5,829 nt of DNA, taken from the NCBI GenBank assembly GCA_946478915.1, contig CAMLER010000352.1, positions 1 through 5,829 of the forward strand, written 5' to 3'. Positions 1-5,690 of the stretch are shown one piece after another (position 1 is the stretch's first letter; each line of letters begins with the position of its first letter). This DNA is from an uncultured Chryseolinea sp. (GTDB lineage: Bacteria; Bacteroidota; Bacteroidia; Cytophagales; Cyclobacteriaceae). The notes under the pieces were generated by a model, which had not been told where the DNA came from, did not search any database, and worked only from the letters and a program-made list of their open reading frames with translations. Made by a program: the position numbers and the translations under genes.

Positions 1-12
1 GACTCCCCCCTT

Positions 13-98
13 TGAATGTTGAATGTTGAGTGTTGAGTATTGAGTGTTTGTCGTTAAAAGAAAACATTCAACACTCAACATTCAATGAGCAACACTCA
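13..98. repeat. Inverted heptamer array, copy 1
   Basis: Left arm: five contiguous 7-nt units, tgaatgt (13-19), tgaatgt (20-26), tgagtgt (27-33), tgagtat (34-40), tgagtgt (41-47). Spacer 48-63. Right arm: acattca (64-70), acactca (71-77), acattca (78-84), the degenerate atgagca (85-91), acactca (92-98). Segment 12-34 can pair with 63-85 with one mismatch and one G-T wobble over 23 positions, and slipped registers also pair, so a large hairpin or cruciform is possible. Confidence 0.88.
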
Positions 99-169
99 AA
101 TCGGCTCCTGTCGCCTCGCTTTGCATTCTTCTCCCCAAAAGCATAATCTACAATTCTGCCGACGTCCCC

Positions 170-256
170 ATTGAATGTTGAGTGTTGAGTGTTGATTATT
201 GAGTGTTTGTCGTTAAAAAAAACATTCAACACTCAACATTCAATAAGCAACACTCA
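170..256. repeat. Inverted heptamer array, copy 2
   Basis: Left arm units: tgaatgt (172-178), tgagtgt (179-185), tgagtgt (186-192), tgattat (193-199), tgagtgt (200-206). Spacer 207-221. Right arm: acattca (222-228), acactca (229-235), acattca (236-242), the degenerate ataagca (243-249), acactca (250-256). Segments 170-193 and 221-244 are complementary at 23 of 24 positions, the exception being a G-T pair, with a 27-nt loop. It lies downstream of the esterase stop codon. The T-run on the minus strand falls inside the loop rather than after the stem, so it does not match a normal intrinsic terminator. Confidence 0.88.
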
Positions 257-295
257 ATTGGCTCCTGTCGCCACGCTTTGCATCCCTTCTGGATT

Positions 296-1546
296 CTATT
301 TGCTGAAAACCTCGATCGTTACATCAACATCTTTCTTGATGTCAATTATATAATCTTTCTTTTCGCCGGGACGCTGAACGGCAAATACCCTTTGATTTTC
401 GATACTCGGTGATAAGTCACGTTTTCGAAGAAACTCACCCCACTTTTTTAGTTCGTCTTCAGTGATCGTTCCATCCCGCTGCTTTGTCATCATTTCGATC
501 ATAAAAGGATGACGCGAATTGCTTACCCAGCGCGTTGCGTCCTGCCTGACTTCAACACGATACCTTCCTTCAACCGGGCCCTGATCTTTGGGTACCGAAA
601 ACCTTCCCATCTCACCAGTACCCGTATTGTTCATATAGACGACCACCGGAGGCGCTTCCTGATCATCATCCGGAGTTAAGATCAACATGCCTTTCACCAG
701 CGCATTACCATCGAGCTTTATAATGCCTTTTAAAGGAACCTGGGGTTTCGGGGTCAGCAATCCTCCAGCCTTCATCCAGTTATGCATGAGTGTAGGCCAT
801 TCGCCCAGCACTGGGTCACCGAGGGCAAAACCCGATCCATGCTGGCCATTCCGAAAAAAGTGAGTTTCAATTGGCACCCCTGCTTCAAAAAGGCGGCTTG
901 CCATTTTCAGCATCTGTTGTGTTGCTCCAGCATCTTCAACCGTGCCGTACATAAACGTCGGAGGAAGATTTGATACAGCAAGTGAGGGTTCGTCGATGTT
1001 CAATCCACCGTAAGCAAGGATGATAAAATCAGGCCTTGTGCTATGCTGATCTAGCCTATCCGTTGCACCCGCCTTGCCTGACACAGTATTCAAAGACATG
1101 TCCACTATAAGATTTGCGCCCGCAGAAAATCCGACTGCTCCGACCCGATCTGTTGAAATGCCGTATTCTGCCGCGCGAGATCGGATAAACTGCATTGCGC
1201 GATGACCGTCTCTTACCCACTCAACTCTTGTGTAAAGTGGTCGCAGCCGGTAACGCAAAAGAAATGCAGCAATACCGTGCTCCTTTAGCCATTGGGCAAC
1301 AAGTACCCCCTCATGATCGACCGCGCGTATCGTGAAACCACCTCCCGGAACTACTAACACAGCAGCGCCATTTCGTTTAGAAGATTCCGGGAGGAAAGGA
1401 ATGATGGCAGGCTTATCCTCATCCGATTCGCCGGTTGCACCAGGCGCTCCCTGAGGCCAGAGAAGGATCGGGTCTGCCAACTTTTGTGCAAAAACACAGC
1501 TGAAATTGACAAATAAGAATAAAATGATAAGTATTGGATTCTTCAT
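296..1546 (-). CDS. Exported alpha/beta hydrolase (acetyl/acetylxylan esterase-like) with extra C-terminal domain
   Basis: This is a 416-residue protein predicted to be exported and to hydrolyse esters, probably acetyl or similar groups on carbohydrate. Residues 1-20 form a signal peptide (hydrophobic stretch ending VFA before QK). The fold signatures are all visible: an oxyanion-hole motif PGGGF (67-71), nucleophile elbow GFSAG with Ser141, acid candidate Asp205 in GTVEDAG, and His236 in GQHGSGF, in the order and spacing of the BD-FAE/esterase-lipase group. The catalytic domain ends near residue 262. Residues ~268-416 are an additional region: a beta-rich, transthyretin/carboxypeptidase-regulatory-like start (GIIKLDGNALVKGMLILTP) followed by an EF-hand-like stretch (354-365). 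The ATG is the only start that gives a full signal peptide; no Shine-Dalgarno is seen. The stop is TAG. The substrate cannot be read from the sequence. Family assignment is firm, esterase activity likely, xylan specificity a guess. Confidence 0.88.
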   Translation of the reverse strand: MKNPILIILFLFVNFSCVFAQKLADPILLWPQGAPGATGESDEDKPAIIPFLPESSKRNGAAVLVVPGGGFTIRAVDHEGVLVAQWLKEHGIAAFLLRYRLRPLYTRVEWVRDGHRAMQFIRSRAAEYGISTDRVGAVGFSAGANLIVDMSLNTVSGKAGATDRLDQHSTRPDFIILAYGGLNIDEPSLAVSNLPPTFMYGTVEDAGATQQMLKMASRLFEAGVPIETHFFRNGQHGSGFALGDPVLGEWPTLMHNWMKAGGLLTPKPQVPLKGIIKLDGNALVKGMLILTPDDDQEAPPVVVYMNNTGTGEMGRFSVPKDQGPVEGRYRVEVRQDATRWVSNSRHPFMIEMMTKQRDGTITEDELKKWGEFLRKRDLSPSIENQRVFAVQRPGEKKDYIIDIKKDVDVTIEVFSK

Positions 1547-1606
1547 AGTTGCAGGAAATAGGTGCTTGTGAAATTAGTAGGATTATTCGCGTTCAGTCTA
1601 ATTTCT

Positions 1607-1635
1607 ATAGTAACAATAATACGTACTGTTGTCAA
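1607..1635 (-). promoter_or_regulatory. Possible sigma70-like promoter for the esterase gene
   Basis: On the minus strand a perfect TTGACA (1635-1630) is followed after 17 bp by TACTAT (1612-1607), which matches four of six positions of TATAAT. It would start transcription about 55 bp before the esterase ATG. Caution: Bacteroidota primary sigma factors favour TTG/TTTG near -33 and TAnnTTTG near -7, so an E. coli-style match may be chance. Confidence 0.3.
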
Positions 1636-1657
1636 AATCAGAAAGGCATCGACAAAC

Positions 1658-1685
1658 ACCGAATATCGAACAACGAATAACGAAG
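1658..1685. repeat. Short heptamer array, AHCGAAY type
   Basis: Four contiguous 7-nt units: accgaat (1658-1664), atcgaac (1665-1671), aacgaat (1672-1678), aacgaag (1679-1685). It lies in the 244-bp gap between the divergent esterase and PfpI genes, upstream of both. The unit sequence is unrelated to the array at the left end of the window but has the same 7-nt period. Confidence 0.75.
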
Positions 1686-1790
1686 TATTGCTCGAGCCAA
1701 GGATGTGAGATACCCTATAAATGTGCAAATCGATGAACTTTAACCATCTGGGGGTTCAGGTGTTTTCATTGAAAACTAAACTGAAAAATT

Positions 1791-2342
1791 ATGCCACAGT
1801 TAAAAAAAATGAAGGTCGCCATTCTCACTGAGAACGGCTTTGAGCAGTCTGAACTCACCAGTCCAAAGGAAGCTATGGAAAAAGCTGGTGTAACCGTGGA
1901 CATTGTCTCACCGCAGAAAAGCGAAGTCAAGGCTTGGGACGTTGATGATTGGGGTATTACGCTACCTGTCGATGTTACGCTTGATAATGCAAGGCCCGAT
2001 GAATACGATGGCCTGATGCTGCCTGGTGGAGTTTTGAACCCGGATAAACTGAGAACCAACCAGAAGGCTATTGAATTTGTAAAACATTTTCTTGAGCAGG
2101 GTAAACCTCTGGCTGCAATTTGTCATGGGCCTCAAACATTGATCGAAACCGGCATGATGGACGGAAGGAAAATGACGTCCTATCCGGCGATCAAGACTGA
2201 TCTCATCAATGCAGGTGTGAATTGGGTTGACGAGGAGGTTGTCGTCGACAACGGACTAGTTTCAAGTCGATCTCCAAAAGATCTTGATGCATTTAACAAA
2301 AAGCTTTTGGAAGAACTGGCTGAGGGAGTGCACGCGCATTAA
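1791..2342 (+). CDS. DJ-1/PfpI-family protein (type 1 glutamine amidotransferase-like)
   Basis: A 183-residue cytoplasmic protein of the PfpI/YhbO branch of the DJ-1 superfamily. Members are described as stress-protective proteins, with protease and protein-deglycase activities reported and debated. Visible landmarks: the N-terminal strand KVAILTENGFEQSEL with the conserved Glu18, the PGGVLNPDKLR turn (78-88), the nucleophile elbow AAICHGPQTL with Cys111 followed by His112, and the typical tail block GLVSSRSPKDLDAFNKKL (155-172). The length is normal for the family and no key residue is missing. The first ATG is chosen; an in-frame ATG at 1809 (Met7) starts just before the first strand and is an alternative. 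The leader is A-rich without a Shine-Dalgarno. It stands alone between non-coding regions, so it is probably a single-gene transcript. Family very sure, exact substrate unknown. Confidence 0.93.
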   Translation: MPQLKKMKVAILTENGFEQSELTSPKEAMEKAGVTVDIVSPQKSEVKAWDVDDWGITLPVDVTLDNARPDEYDGLMLPGGVLNPDKLRTNQKAIEFVKHFLEQGKPLAAICHGPQTLIETGMMDGRKMTSYPAIKTDLINAGVNWVDEEVVVDNGLVSSRSPKDLDAFNKKLLEELAEGVHAH

Positions 2343-2385
2343 ATTTTCTAACAAAAATACAACAAAGTCAGCTTTGCTGTAACGT

Positions 2386-2450
2386 CCTTGGTGTTTTCGT
2401 GACTTGGTGCAATATAATTGAATAGCCACTAAGGCCCGGAGACACCAAGG
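2386..2450. repeat. Inverted octamer array forming a 65-bp palindrome
   Basis: Left arm: three 8-nt units ccttggtg (2386-2393), ttttcgtg (2394-2401), acttggtg (2402-2409). Spacer 2410-2426, A/T-rich. Right arm: cactaagg (2427-2434), cccggaga (2435-2442), caccaagg (2443-2450). The two 24-nt arms pair at 22 positions counting three G-T wobbles; the mismatches are 2400/2436 and 2402/2434. It starts 43 bp after the PfpI stop. No T-run follows the stem on either strand, so it is not a standard intrinsic terminator, though it could end or stabilise transcripts. It resembles the CACTAAGG/CACAAAGACAC-type intergenic repeats I recall from environmental bacterial genomes. Confidence 0.8.
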
Positions 2451-2622
2451 CTTCAGCGAATAATTTACATATCAGTATTTCTCATCGCACGAGTGCAAAA
2501 TAAATGTCAGGACATTCTCGATAACGCAGCAGGATGCAAACTCAAATCGCTATACAAATAATATATTTCAATACCCCCCTTTTACATCGATATGAAACGA
2601 AAATAAAAAAGCATATCTTTAA
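2451..2622. other. A/T-rich intergenic stretch without clear features
   Basis: Nothing firm is seen here. TATATTTC (2562-2569) and TATCTTTA (2614-2621) each match seven of eight positions of the Bacteroidota -7 element TAnnTTTG, but neither has a TTG about 20 bp upstream, so neither is called as a promoter. A run of six C at 2574-2579 precedes a T-run. Confidence 0.5.
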
Positions 2623-2625
2623 TCA

Positions 2626-2712
2626 ATGAAGCGAGCACTAACAAAGTGGATATTAATTGAAGCAGCAGTTGGCGTTATTCTTATCCTTCTGTTCGTTCTG
2701 AATATCATTTAA
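2626..2712 (+). CDS. Putative 28-residue single-pass membrane peptide
   Basis: A very short ORF. It begins MKRALTKW, giving three positive charges in eight residues, and continues into an almost entirely hydrophobic stretch (ILIEAAVGVILILLFVL) ending NII and TAA. This is the layout of a small inner-membrane protein with the N-terminus inside and one helix of about 19 residues; a single Glu12 sits in the helix. An in-frame TAA two codons before the ATG fixes the start. It ends 30 bp before the cupin gene on the same strand, so the two could be co-transcribed. I do not recognise a family. No Shine-Dalgarno is seen, which is normal here. Chance ORFs of this length are common, but the charge-then-helix pattern is not; moderate confidence. 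Confidence 0.5.
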   Translation: MKRALTKWILIEAAVGVILILLFVLNII

Positions 2713-2742
2713 GAAAATTCTTTTTCGTAACTCGAGACGCAA

Positions 2743-3513
2743 ATGCACATTGCGGTAACTATCCTTTTGCTTCACACAACATCCATTTTTATGACGCAGT
2801 TGAAACCTGTTGAATCCGGTGTTTTTAAATGGAAAGACCATCCCGTTGAGGTGAGTACCGACCGCCAATCGCGAAAAATTTTTGAAGGTAGTTCTACTCA
2901 TCTTAGTTATTTAGAAATTCATGCTACTACCCAATTTCCGGGAGCAAAGTCTAGCAAAGCCCATGCTAATGATGATATCGAAGAATGCATTATTGTCAAA
3001 GAGGGTAAAATGGAAGTCAGCGTTGAAGATCGAAAGGCTACGCTGGGCGCCGGCGGAGTAATTCTATTGATGCCACGGCAGATGCATTCCGTGAAAAATG
3101 TTGGCAATACTAATCTCACGTATTATGTCATGCGATATCGATCGAAAAAGAAAATGAATCTCGAAAGAGGAATATCCTCAGGAGGAACATTACTTCTGAA
3201 TACTGACTCTCTTCCGTTCCGGCCAAGTGCACGCGGTGGTGGACGCGCCTATTTTGATCGCCCAACAGCAATGTGTGACAGGTTTGAAATGCATGTGACG
3301 CAATTAAATACCAAAGGACCAAGTCACGAGCCACATTCGCATGACGAAACCGAAATCATTCTCGTTATTTCCGGAGAAACTGAATTGACAATAGATGGAA
3401 AGGTTTACCAAGGTTCTGACGGTGACCTTTTTCTAATGGAATCTCAACTATTGCACGGCGTTCGTAATGCTTCTGACAAGTCATGTTCATACTTTGCCTT
3501 CAAGTGGAAATGA
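2743..3513 (+). CDS. Two-domain cupin protein, probably exported
   Basis: A 256-residue bicupin of unknown substrate. The C-terminal cupin (~180-256) has a full metal site: His198 and His200 in HEPHSHDETE, Glu204, and His238 in LLHGVRN, matching the HxH-x3-E ... H cupin pattern. The N-terminal cupin (~55-135) has His74, then Asn76 where the second His would be, Glu80 and His115 (MPRQMHSVKN), so its metal site is altered. Residues 1-16 (MHIAVTILLLHTTSIF) look like a short signal peptide without a positive n-region or clean cleavage motif; relatives I recall begin similarly and cleave before a Gln, here Gln19. A stop four codons upstream of 2743 rules out an earlier start; Met17 at 2791 is an alternative that would make it cytoplasmic. 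The next gene, a DUF6807 lipoprotein, follows after 102 bp, suggesting a shared pathway, perhaps sugar or sugar-acid processing. Possible roles are isomerase, lyase or binding protein. Confidence 0.85.
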   Translation: MHIAVTILLLHTTSIFMTQLKPVESGVFKWKDHPVEVSTDRQSRKIFEGSSTHLSYLEIHATTQFPGAKSSKAHANDDIEECIIVKEGKMEVSVEDRKATLGAGGVILLMPRQMHSVKNVGNTNLTYYVMRYRSKKKMNLERGISSGGTLLLNTDSLPFRPSARGGGRAYFDRPTAMCDRFEMHVTQLNTKGPSHEPHSHDETEIILVISGETELTIDGKVYQGSDGDLFLMESQLLHGVRNASDKSCSYFAFKWK

Positions 3514-3615
3514 GTCAGGACTTAAAGCTAAACGCGGAAAGGATAACGCCAGGTCTACCCTACTTTCGACGCCTTCAGAAATTAAATTTTCATCAGTTAG
3601 ATAAGTGTCACATTT

Positions 3616-4695
3616 ATGATGAATACACCTGTTCGAAACGTGCTTCTTGCGATAAGCTGGATGTTAGCACTCACTTCCTGTCAACCATCAAGCGAAGAAA
3701 ATACGAGAACATCAGATTATGTATCACTTGTTACGAATGATTCGCTCCGTCGGCTTGACGTATTCATCGACGATAAATTCTTTACTTCCTACCTGTATGC
3801 GGACAGCATTTTGAGGAAGCCCGTTTTATTTCCGTTGTATACGGCGAGTGAAGAAAGAATAACGCGCGGATATCCATTCGACCCTAATCCGGGAGAACGC
3901 TTTGATCATCCCCATCATTATGGATTGTGGTTCAATCATGGCGATGTGAATGGTGTGGACTTTTGGAATAGTTCAGTGGAGAGAAAACAATCAAAGGGGC
4001 GATATGGACGAATTAACCATGTTGAGTTCCTTAAAATAGAATCTGGGAAGACAGGTACTCTTGAAGTCAAAAAAGAATGGCGCAGCGATACTGACGAATT
4101 GTTTCTGAGAGAACATACACAATATGTTTTTGAAGGTATCGACAAAGGCCGAACGATCACCCATACTACTACACTCACCGCACCAGAAGTCGATATATTT
4201 TTCAAGGATTCAAAAGAAGGAATGTTTGCGATGCGCGTAAGGCGTGAGCTCGAGATACCATCGGACGAGCCAACCAAACTTATCGGTAGCGACCTTTTGC
4301 CATCAGATAGCGCAACCGTTGACATTAAATATGTCACTGGACATTATCGTAACAGCGAGGGACTTGAAGGATATCCAACAGTCTGGGGCAAACGTGCAAA
4401 GTGGATGCAGCTTTCCGGCGTTGTCGACAACGATAGTATTTCAGTAATCATTTTTGATCATCCTAATAACGTGAATCATCCCCCTCATTGGATGGCACGC
4501 GATTACGGGTTGTACGGCGTTAACTCACTTGGTAGCAACCTTTATACAGAAGGTAAAGAACAATTTAATTTCGTACTGAAGAAGGGCGATTCCGTTACTT
4601 TCAAGCACCAGGTTCTTATTATCAACGGGAGTCCGTCTGCTGCAAGGATAGGTGCGTTCTATGAGGATTTTGCGACACGGAATGGGGATCGGTGA
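3616..4695 (+). CDS. DUF6807 ('PmoA family') lipoprotein
   Basis: A 359-residue protein of the family annotated as 'methane oxygenase PmoA' (PF14100) or DUF6807. The name is misleading: it has no similarity to the membrane monooxygenase subunit, and the real activity is unknown to me. Diagnostic blocks are the His-rich DHPHHYGLWFNHGD (97-110) followed by VNGVDFW (111-117), FFKDSKEGMFAMRV (195-208), WGKRAKWMQLSG (257-268) and DHPNNVNHPPHW (281-292). Clustered His and Asp suggest a metal or sugar site. Residues 1-21 are a lipoprotein signal with lipobox LTSC and acylated Cys22; the following QPSSEEN is acidic like the surface-export signals of Bacteroidota lipoproteins. Met1 (3616) and Met2 (3619) are equivalent starts. 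Length is complete. The last three codons and the TGA lie inside a short-period repeat array. Probably transcribed with the upstream cupin. Confidence 0.9.
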   Translation: MMNTPVRNVLLAISWMLALTSCQPSSEENTRTSDYVSLVTNDSLRRLDVFIDDKFFTSYLYADSILRKPVLFPLYTASEERITRGYPFDPNPGERFDHPHHYGLWFNHGDVNGVDFWNSSVERKQSKGRYGRINHVEFLKIESGKTGTLEVKKEWRSDTDELFLREHTQYVFEGIDKGRTITHTTTLTAPEVDIFFKDSKEGMFAMRVRRELEIPSDEPTKLIGSDLLPSDSATVDIKYVTGHYRNSEGLEGYPTVWGKRAKWMQLSGVVDNDSISVIIFDHPNNVNHPPHWMARDYGLYGVNSLGSNLYTEGKEQFNFVLKKGDSVTFKHQVLIINGSPSAARIGAFYEDFATRNGDR

Positions 4696-4754
4696 TCGGG
4701 TGGTAATCGGGTCATCGGTAATCAGGTGGTAATCAGGTAATCAGGTAATCGGTG
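4688..4754. repeat. Direct array of ATCGGTA / ATCAGGTA units
   Basis: Eight consecutive units of 7, 8 or 11 nt: atcggtg (4688), atcgggtggta (4695), atcgggtc (4706), atcggta (4714), atcaggtggta (4721), atcaggta (4732), atcaggta (4740), atcggtg (4748-4754). The 11-nt units look like an 8-nt unit plus an extra GGT. The array begins inside the last codons of the DUF6807 gene, so it supplies the stop codon and the start of its 3' region. Confidence 0.85.
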
Positions 4755-4820
4755 TCTGATAGTTATCGGGCCGGTTCGATCGATCTAAGTCTCTGCGATC
4801 TTTGAATGAGCACACACCCT

Positions 4821-4848
4821 CGGATAACGGATAACGGATAACGGACTA
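4821..4848. repeat. CGGATAA heptamer array
   Basis: Three perfect tandem copies, cggataa at 4821, 4828 and 4835, plus a degenerate fourth, cggacta (4842-4848). It stops two bases before the stop codon of the minus-strand TauE gene. With the ATCGGTA array it occupies about half of the 155-bp gap between the convergent DUF6807 and TauE genes; the middle part (4755-4820) shows no terminator with a T-run. Confidence 0.85.
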
Positions 4849-4850
4849 CG

Positions 4851-5636
4851 TCACAGCACTACTTCATTTAGAATTATAAATACGGCGACAGCAAGCAGGA
4901 ACCAGCCAAAAAGTAACCGAACGAGCCTTGCAGGAATTTTCTCATTGTAAAAATTTCCAACGAACATGCCGATCGATGCAAAAAGTGTGATCAACAAAAG
5001 AAAAAGCCAATCGACATTGTTTGTAGAAACATCTGTCAGGAAACCAAATAATGAATTAAAACTGATAACAAGCAACGCGGTGCCGACGGCAATTCGGAAT
5101 GGAAGACGGGCGAGCGTGACCAGCGCGGGAAGTATGATGACACCACCACCTATTCCAACCATTCCTGCAATTAGCCCGGTTGGAAAACCTATCGGAAGAA
5201 GAAACTTCAACTTACGCCTTCCACAGTTTGGCGACAGCGAATCTTTCTTCAGTAGAAGCATCAATGACGTCGCCATAACAATCAAAGAAAAAACGAATAA
5301 TATCAAAGCACGCTTTGTCATGGCGAATTCTCCGGCCATGATCAGTTCATCGGGTATCGCCGGCACAACCCATCTTCTGGTTATAAAAATCGCAGCTGCT
5401 GAACTGCAACCAAAAATAACAGCAACAGTTAAGTCCGCTCCATCTTTCCTGAACTTTTGAATAGCACCAAAAAGACTCGACGCTCCAACAATAAATAGTG
5501 AATATGTTGTTGCAGTTACAATGTCAATTGAAAACAGGTAAACCAAAATAGGAACAGACAACAGTGATCCCCCTCCTCCGATTAACGAAAGAATAACCCC
5601 CAGGCCTATCAAAGCAAAAACGCCCACAACTTCCAT
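4851..5636 (-). CDS. TauE/SafE-family membrane transporter (anion/sulfur-compound exporter-like)
   Basis: A 261-residue inner-membrane protein of the TauE/SafE family (PF01925), members of which are proposed to export sulfite, sulfoacetate or related anions. The family's internal duplication is plain: GGGGSLLSVPILVYL (20-34) in the first half is echoed by GIGGGVIILPALVTL (161-175) in the second. About eight hydrophobic segments can be placed, near residues 4-19, 26-36, 43-60, 68-86, 107-129, 145-175, 182-228 (two) and 238-258. A charged loop (KKDSLSPNCGRRKLK, 130-144) links the halves. Length is typical. The ATG at 5636 gives a natural first membrane segment; the leader has no Shine-Dalgarno. 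It is transcribed leftward, convergent with the DUF6807 gene, and lies 54 bp after another apparent minus-strand ORF, so it may be the distal gene of an operon. Substrate cannot be deduced. Confidence 0.92.
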   Translation of the reverse strand: MEVVGVFALIGLGVILSLIGGGGSLLSVPILVYLFSIDIVTATTYSLFIVGASSLFGAIQKFRKDGADLTVAVIFGCSSAAAIFITRRWVVPAIPDELIMAGEFAMTKRALILFVFSLIVMATSLMLLLKKDSLSPNCGRRKLKFLLPIGFPTGLIAGMVGIGGGVIILPALVTLARLPFRIAVGTALLVISFNSLFGFLTDVSTNNVDWLFLLLITLFASIGMFVGNFYNEKIPARLVRLLFGWFLLAVAVFIILNEVVL

Positions 5637-5690
5637 CAGTTTTTTTAGTAATTGTTAAATCGTATAATCCAGATTGATATCGTATCAAGG

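Larger units (their letters stand above)
1..283. repeat. Two tandem copies of a ~160-bp palindromic repeat unit
   Basis: Two copies of one unit lie head to tail, offset by 157-160 bp (copy 1 about 1-126, copy 2 about 161-283). Each has an opening GAC plus C-rich run, five 7-nt repeats of type TGARTGT, a spacer sharing TTGTCGTTAAAA, five inverted 7-nt repeats of type ACAYTCA, and a 24-nt tail (103-126 and 260-283) differing at one base (116/273). Positions 127-160 are specific to copy 1. Copy 2 ends 12 bp before the stop codon of the minus-strand esterase gene. The window opens inside or at the edge of copy 1, so more copies may lie upstream. The block fills the whole gap before the first gene; I see no ORF of merit in it. 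Confidence 0.9.

Noticed and set aside
170..244. Intrinsic terminator for the esterase gene
   Set aside because: The stem is strong, but the minus-strand T-run lies in the loop rather than after the stem, and the stem is A/T-rich.
13..256. CRISPR array
   Set aside because: Units are 7 nt and contiguous, or ~160 nt in only two copies; there are no unique spacers of uniform length and no cas genes.
1..283. Integron attC site or REP element
   Set aside because: No attC core sites (RYYYAAC/GTTRRRY in paired boxes) or REP-type GTAG head were found, and no integrase or RAYT transposase is present.
203..412. Plus-strand ORF of 69 codons at the left end
   Set aside because: It runs through the palindromic repeat and antisense to the end of the esterase gene; the composition is not protein-like.
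1541..1546. Lipoprotein signal in the esterase (Cys17 in NFSCV)
   Set aside because: Residues before Cys17 (N-F-S) do not fit a lipobox, while VFA before Gln21 fits a standard signal-peptidase I site.
1543..1728. Minus-strand ORF of 61 codons overlapping the esterase start
   Set aside because: Its middle (SLFVVRYSVFVDAF) is the translation of the heptamer array, a familiar source of spurious peptides, and it has no domain-like character.
2534..2629. 31-codon ORF ending in an ATGA overlap with the small membrane ORF
   Set aside because: The overlap hints at coupling, but the peptide is rich in residues expected from A/T-rich DNA and has no structural pattern.
3483..3740. Plus-strand ORF of 85 codons between cupin and DUF6807 genes
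   Set aside because: It overlaps both real genes in another frame and would displace the lipoprotein signal; no recognisable features.
3936..4337. Minus-strand ORF of 133 codons
   Set aside because: It is antisense to the DUF6807 gene across its most conserved motifs.
4966..5460. Plus-strand ORF of 164 codons
   Set aside because: It lies wholly antisense to the TauE gene, whose membrane segments and duplicated motifs clearly mark the coding strand.
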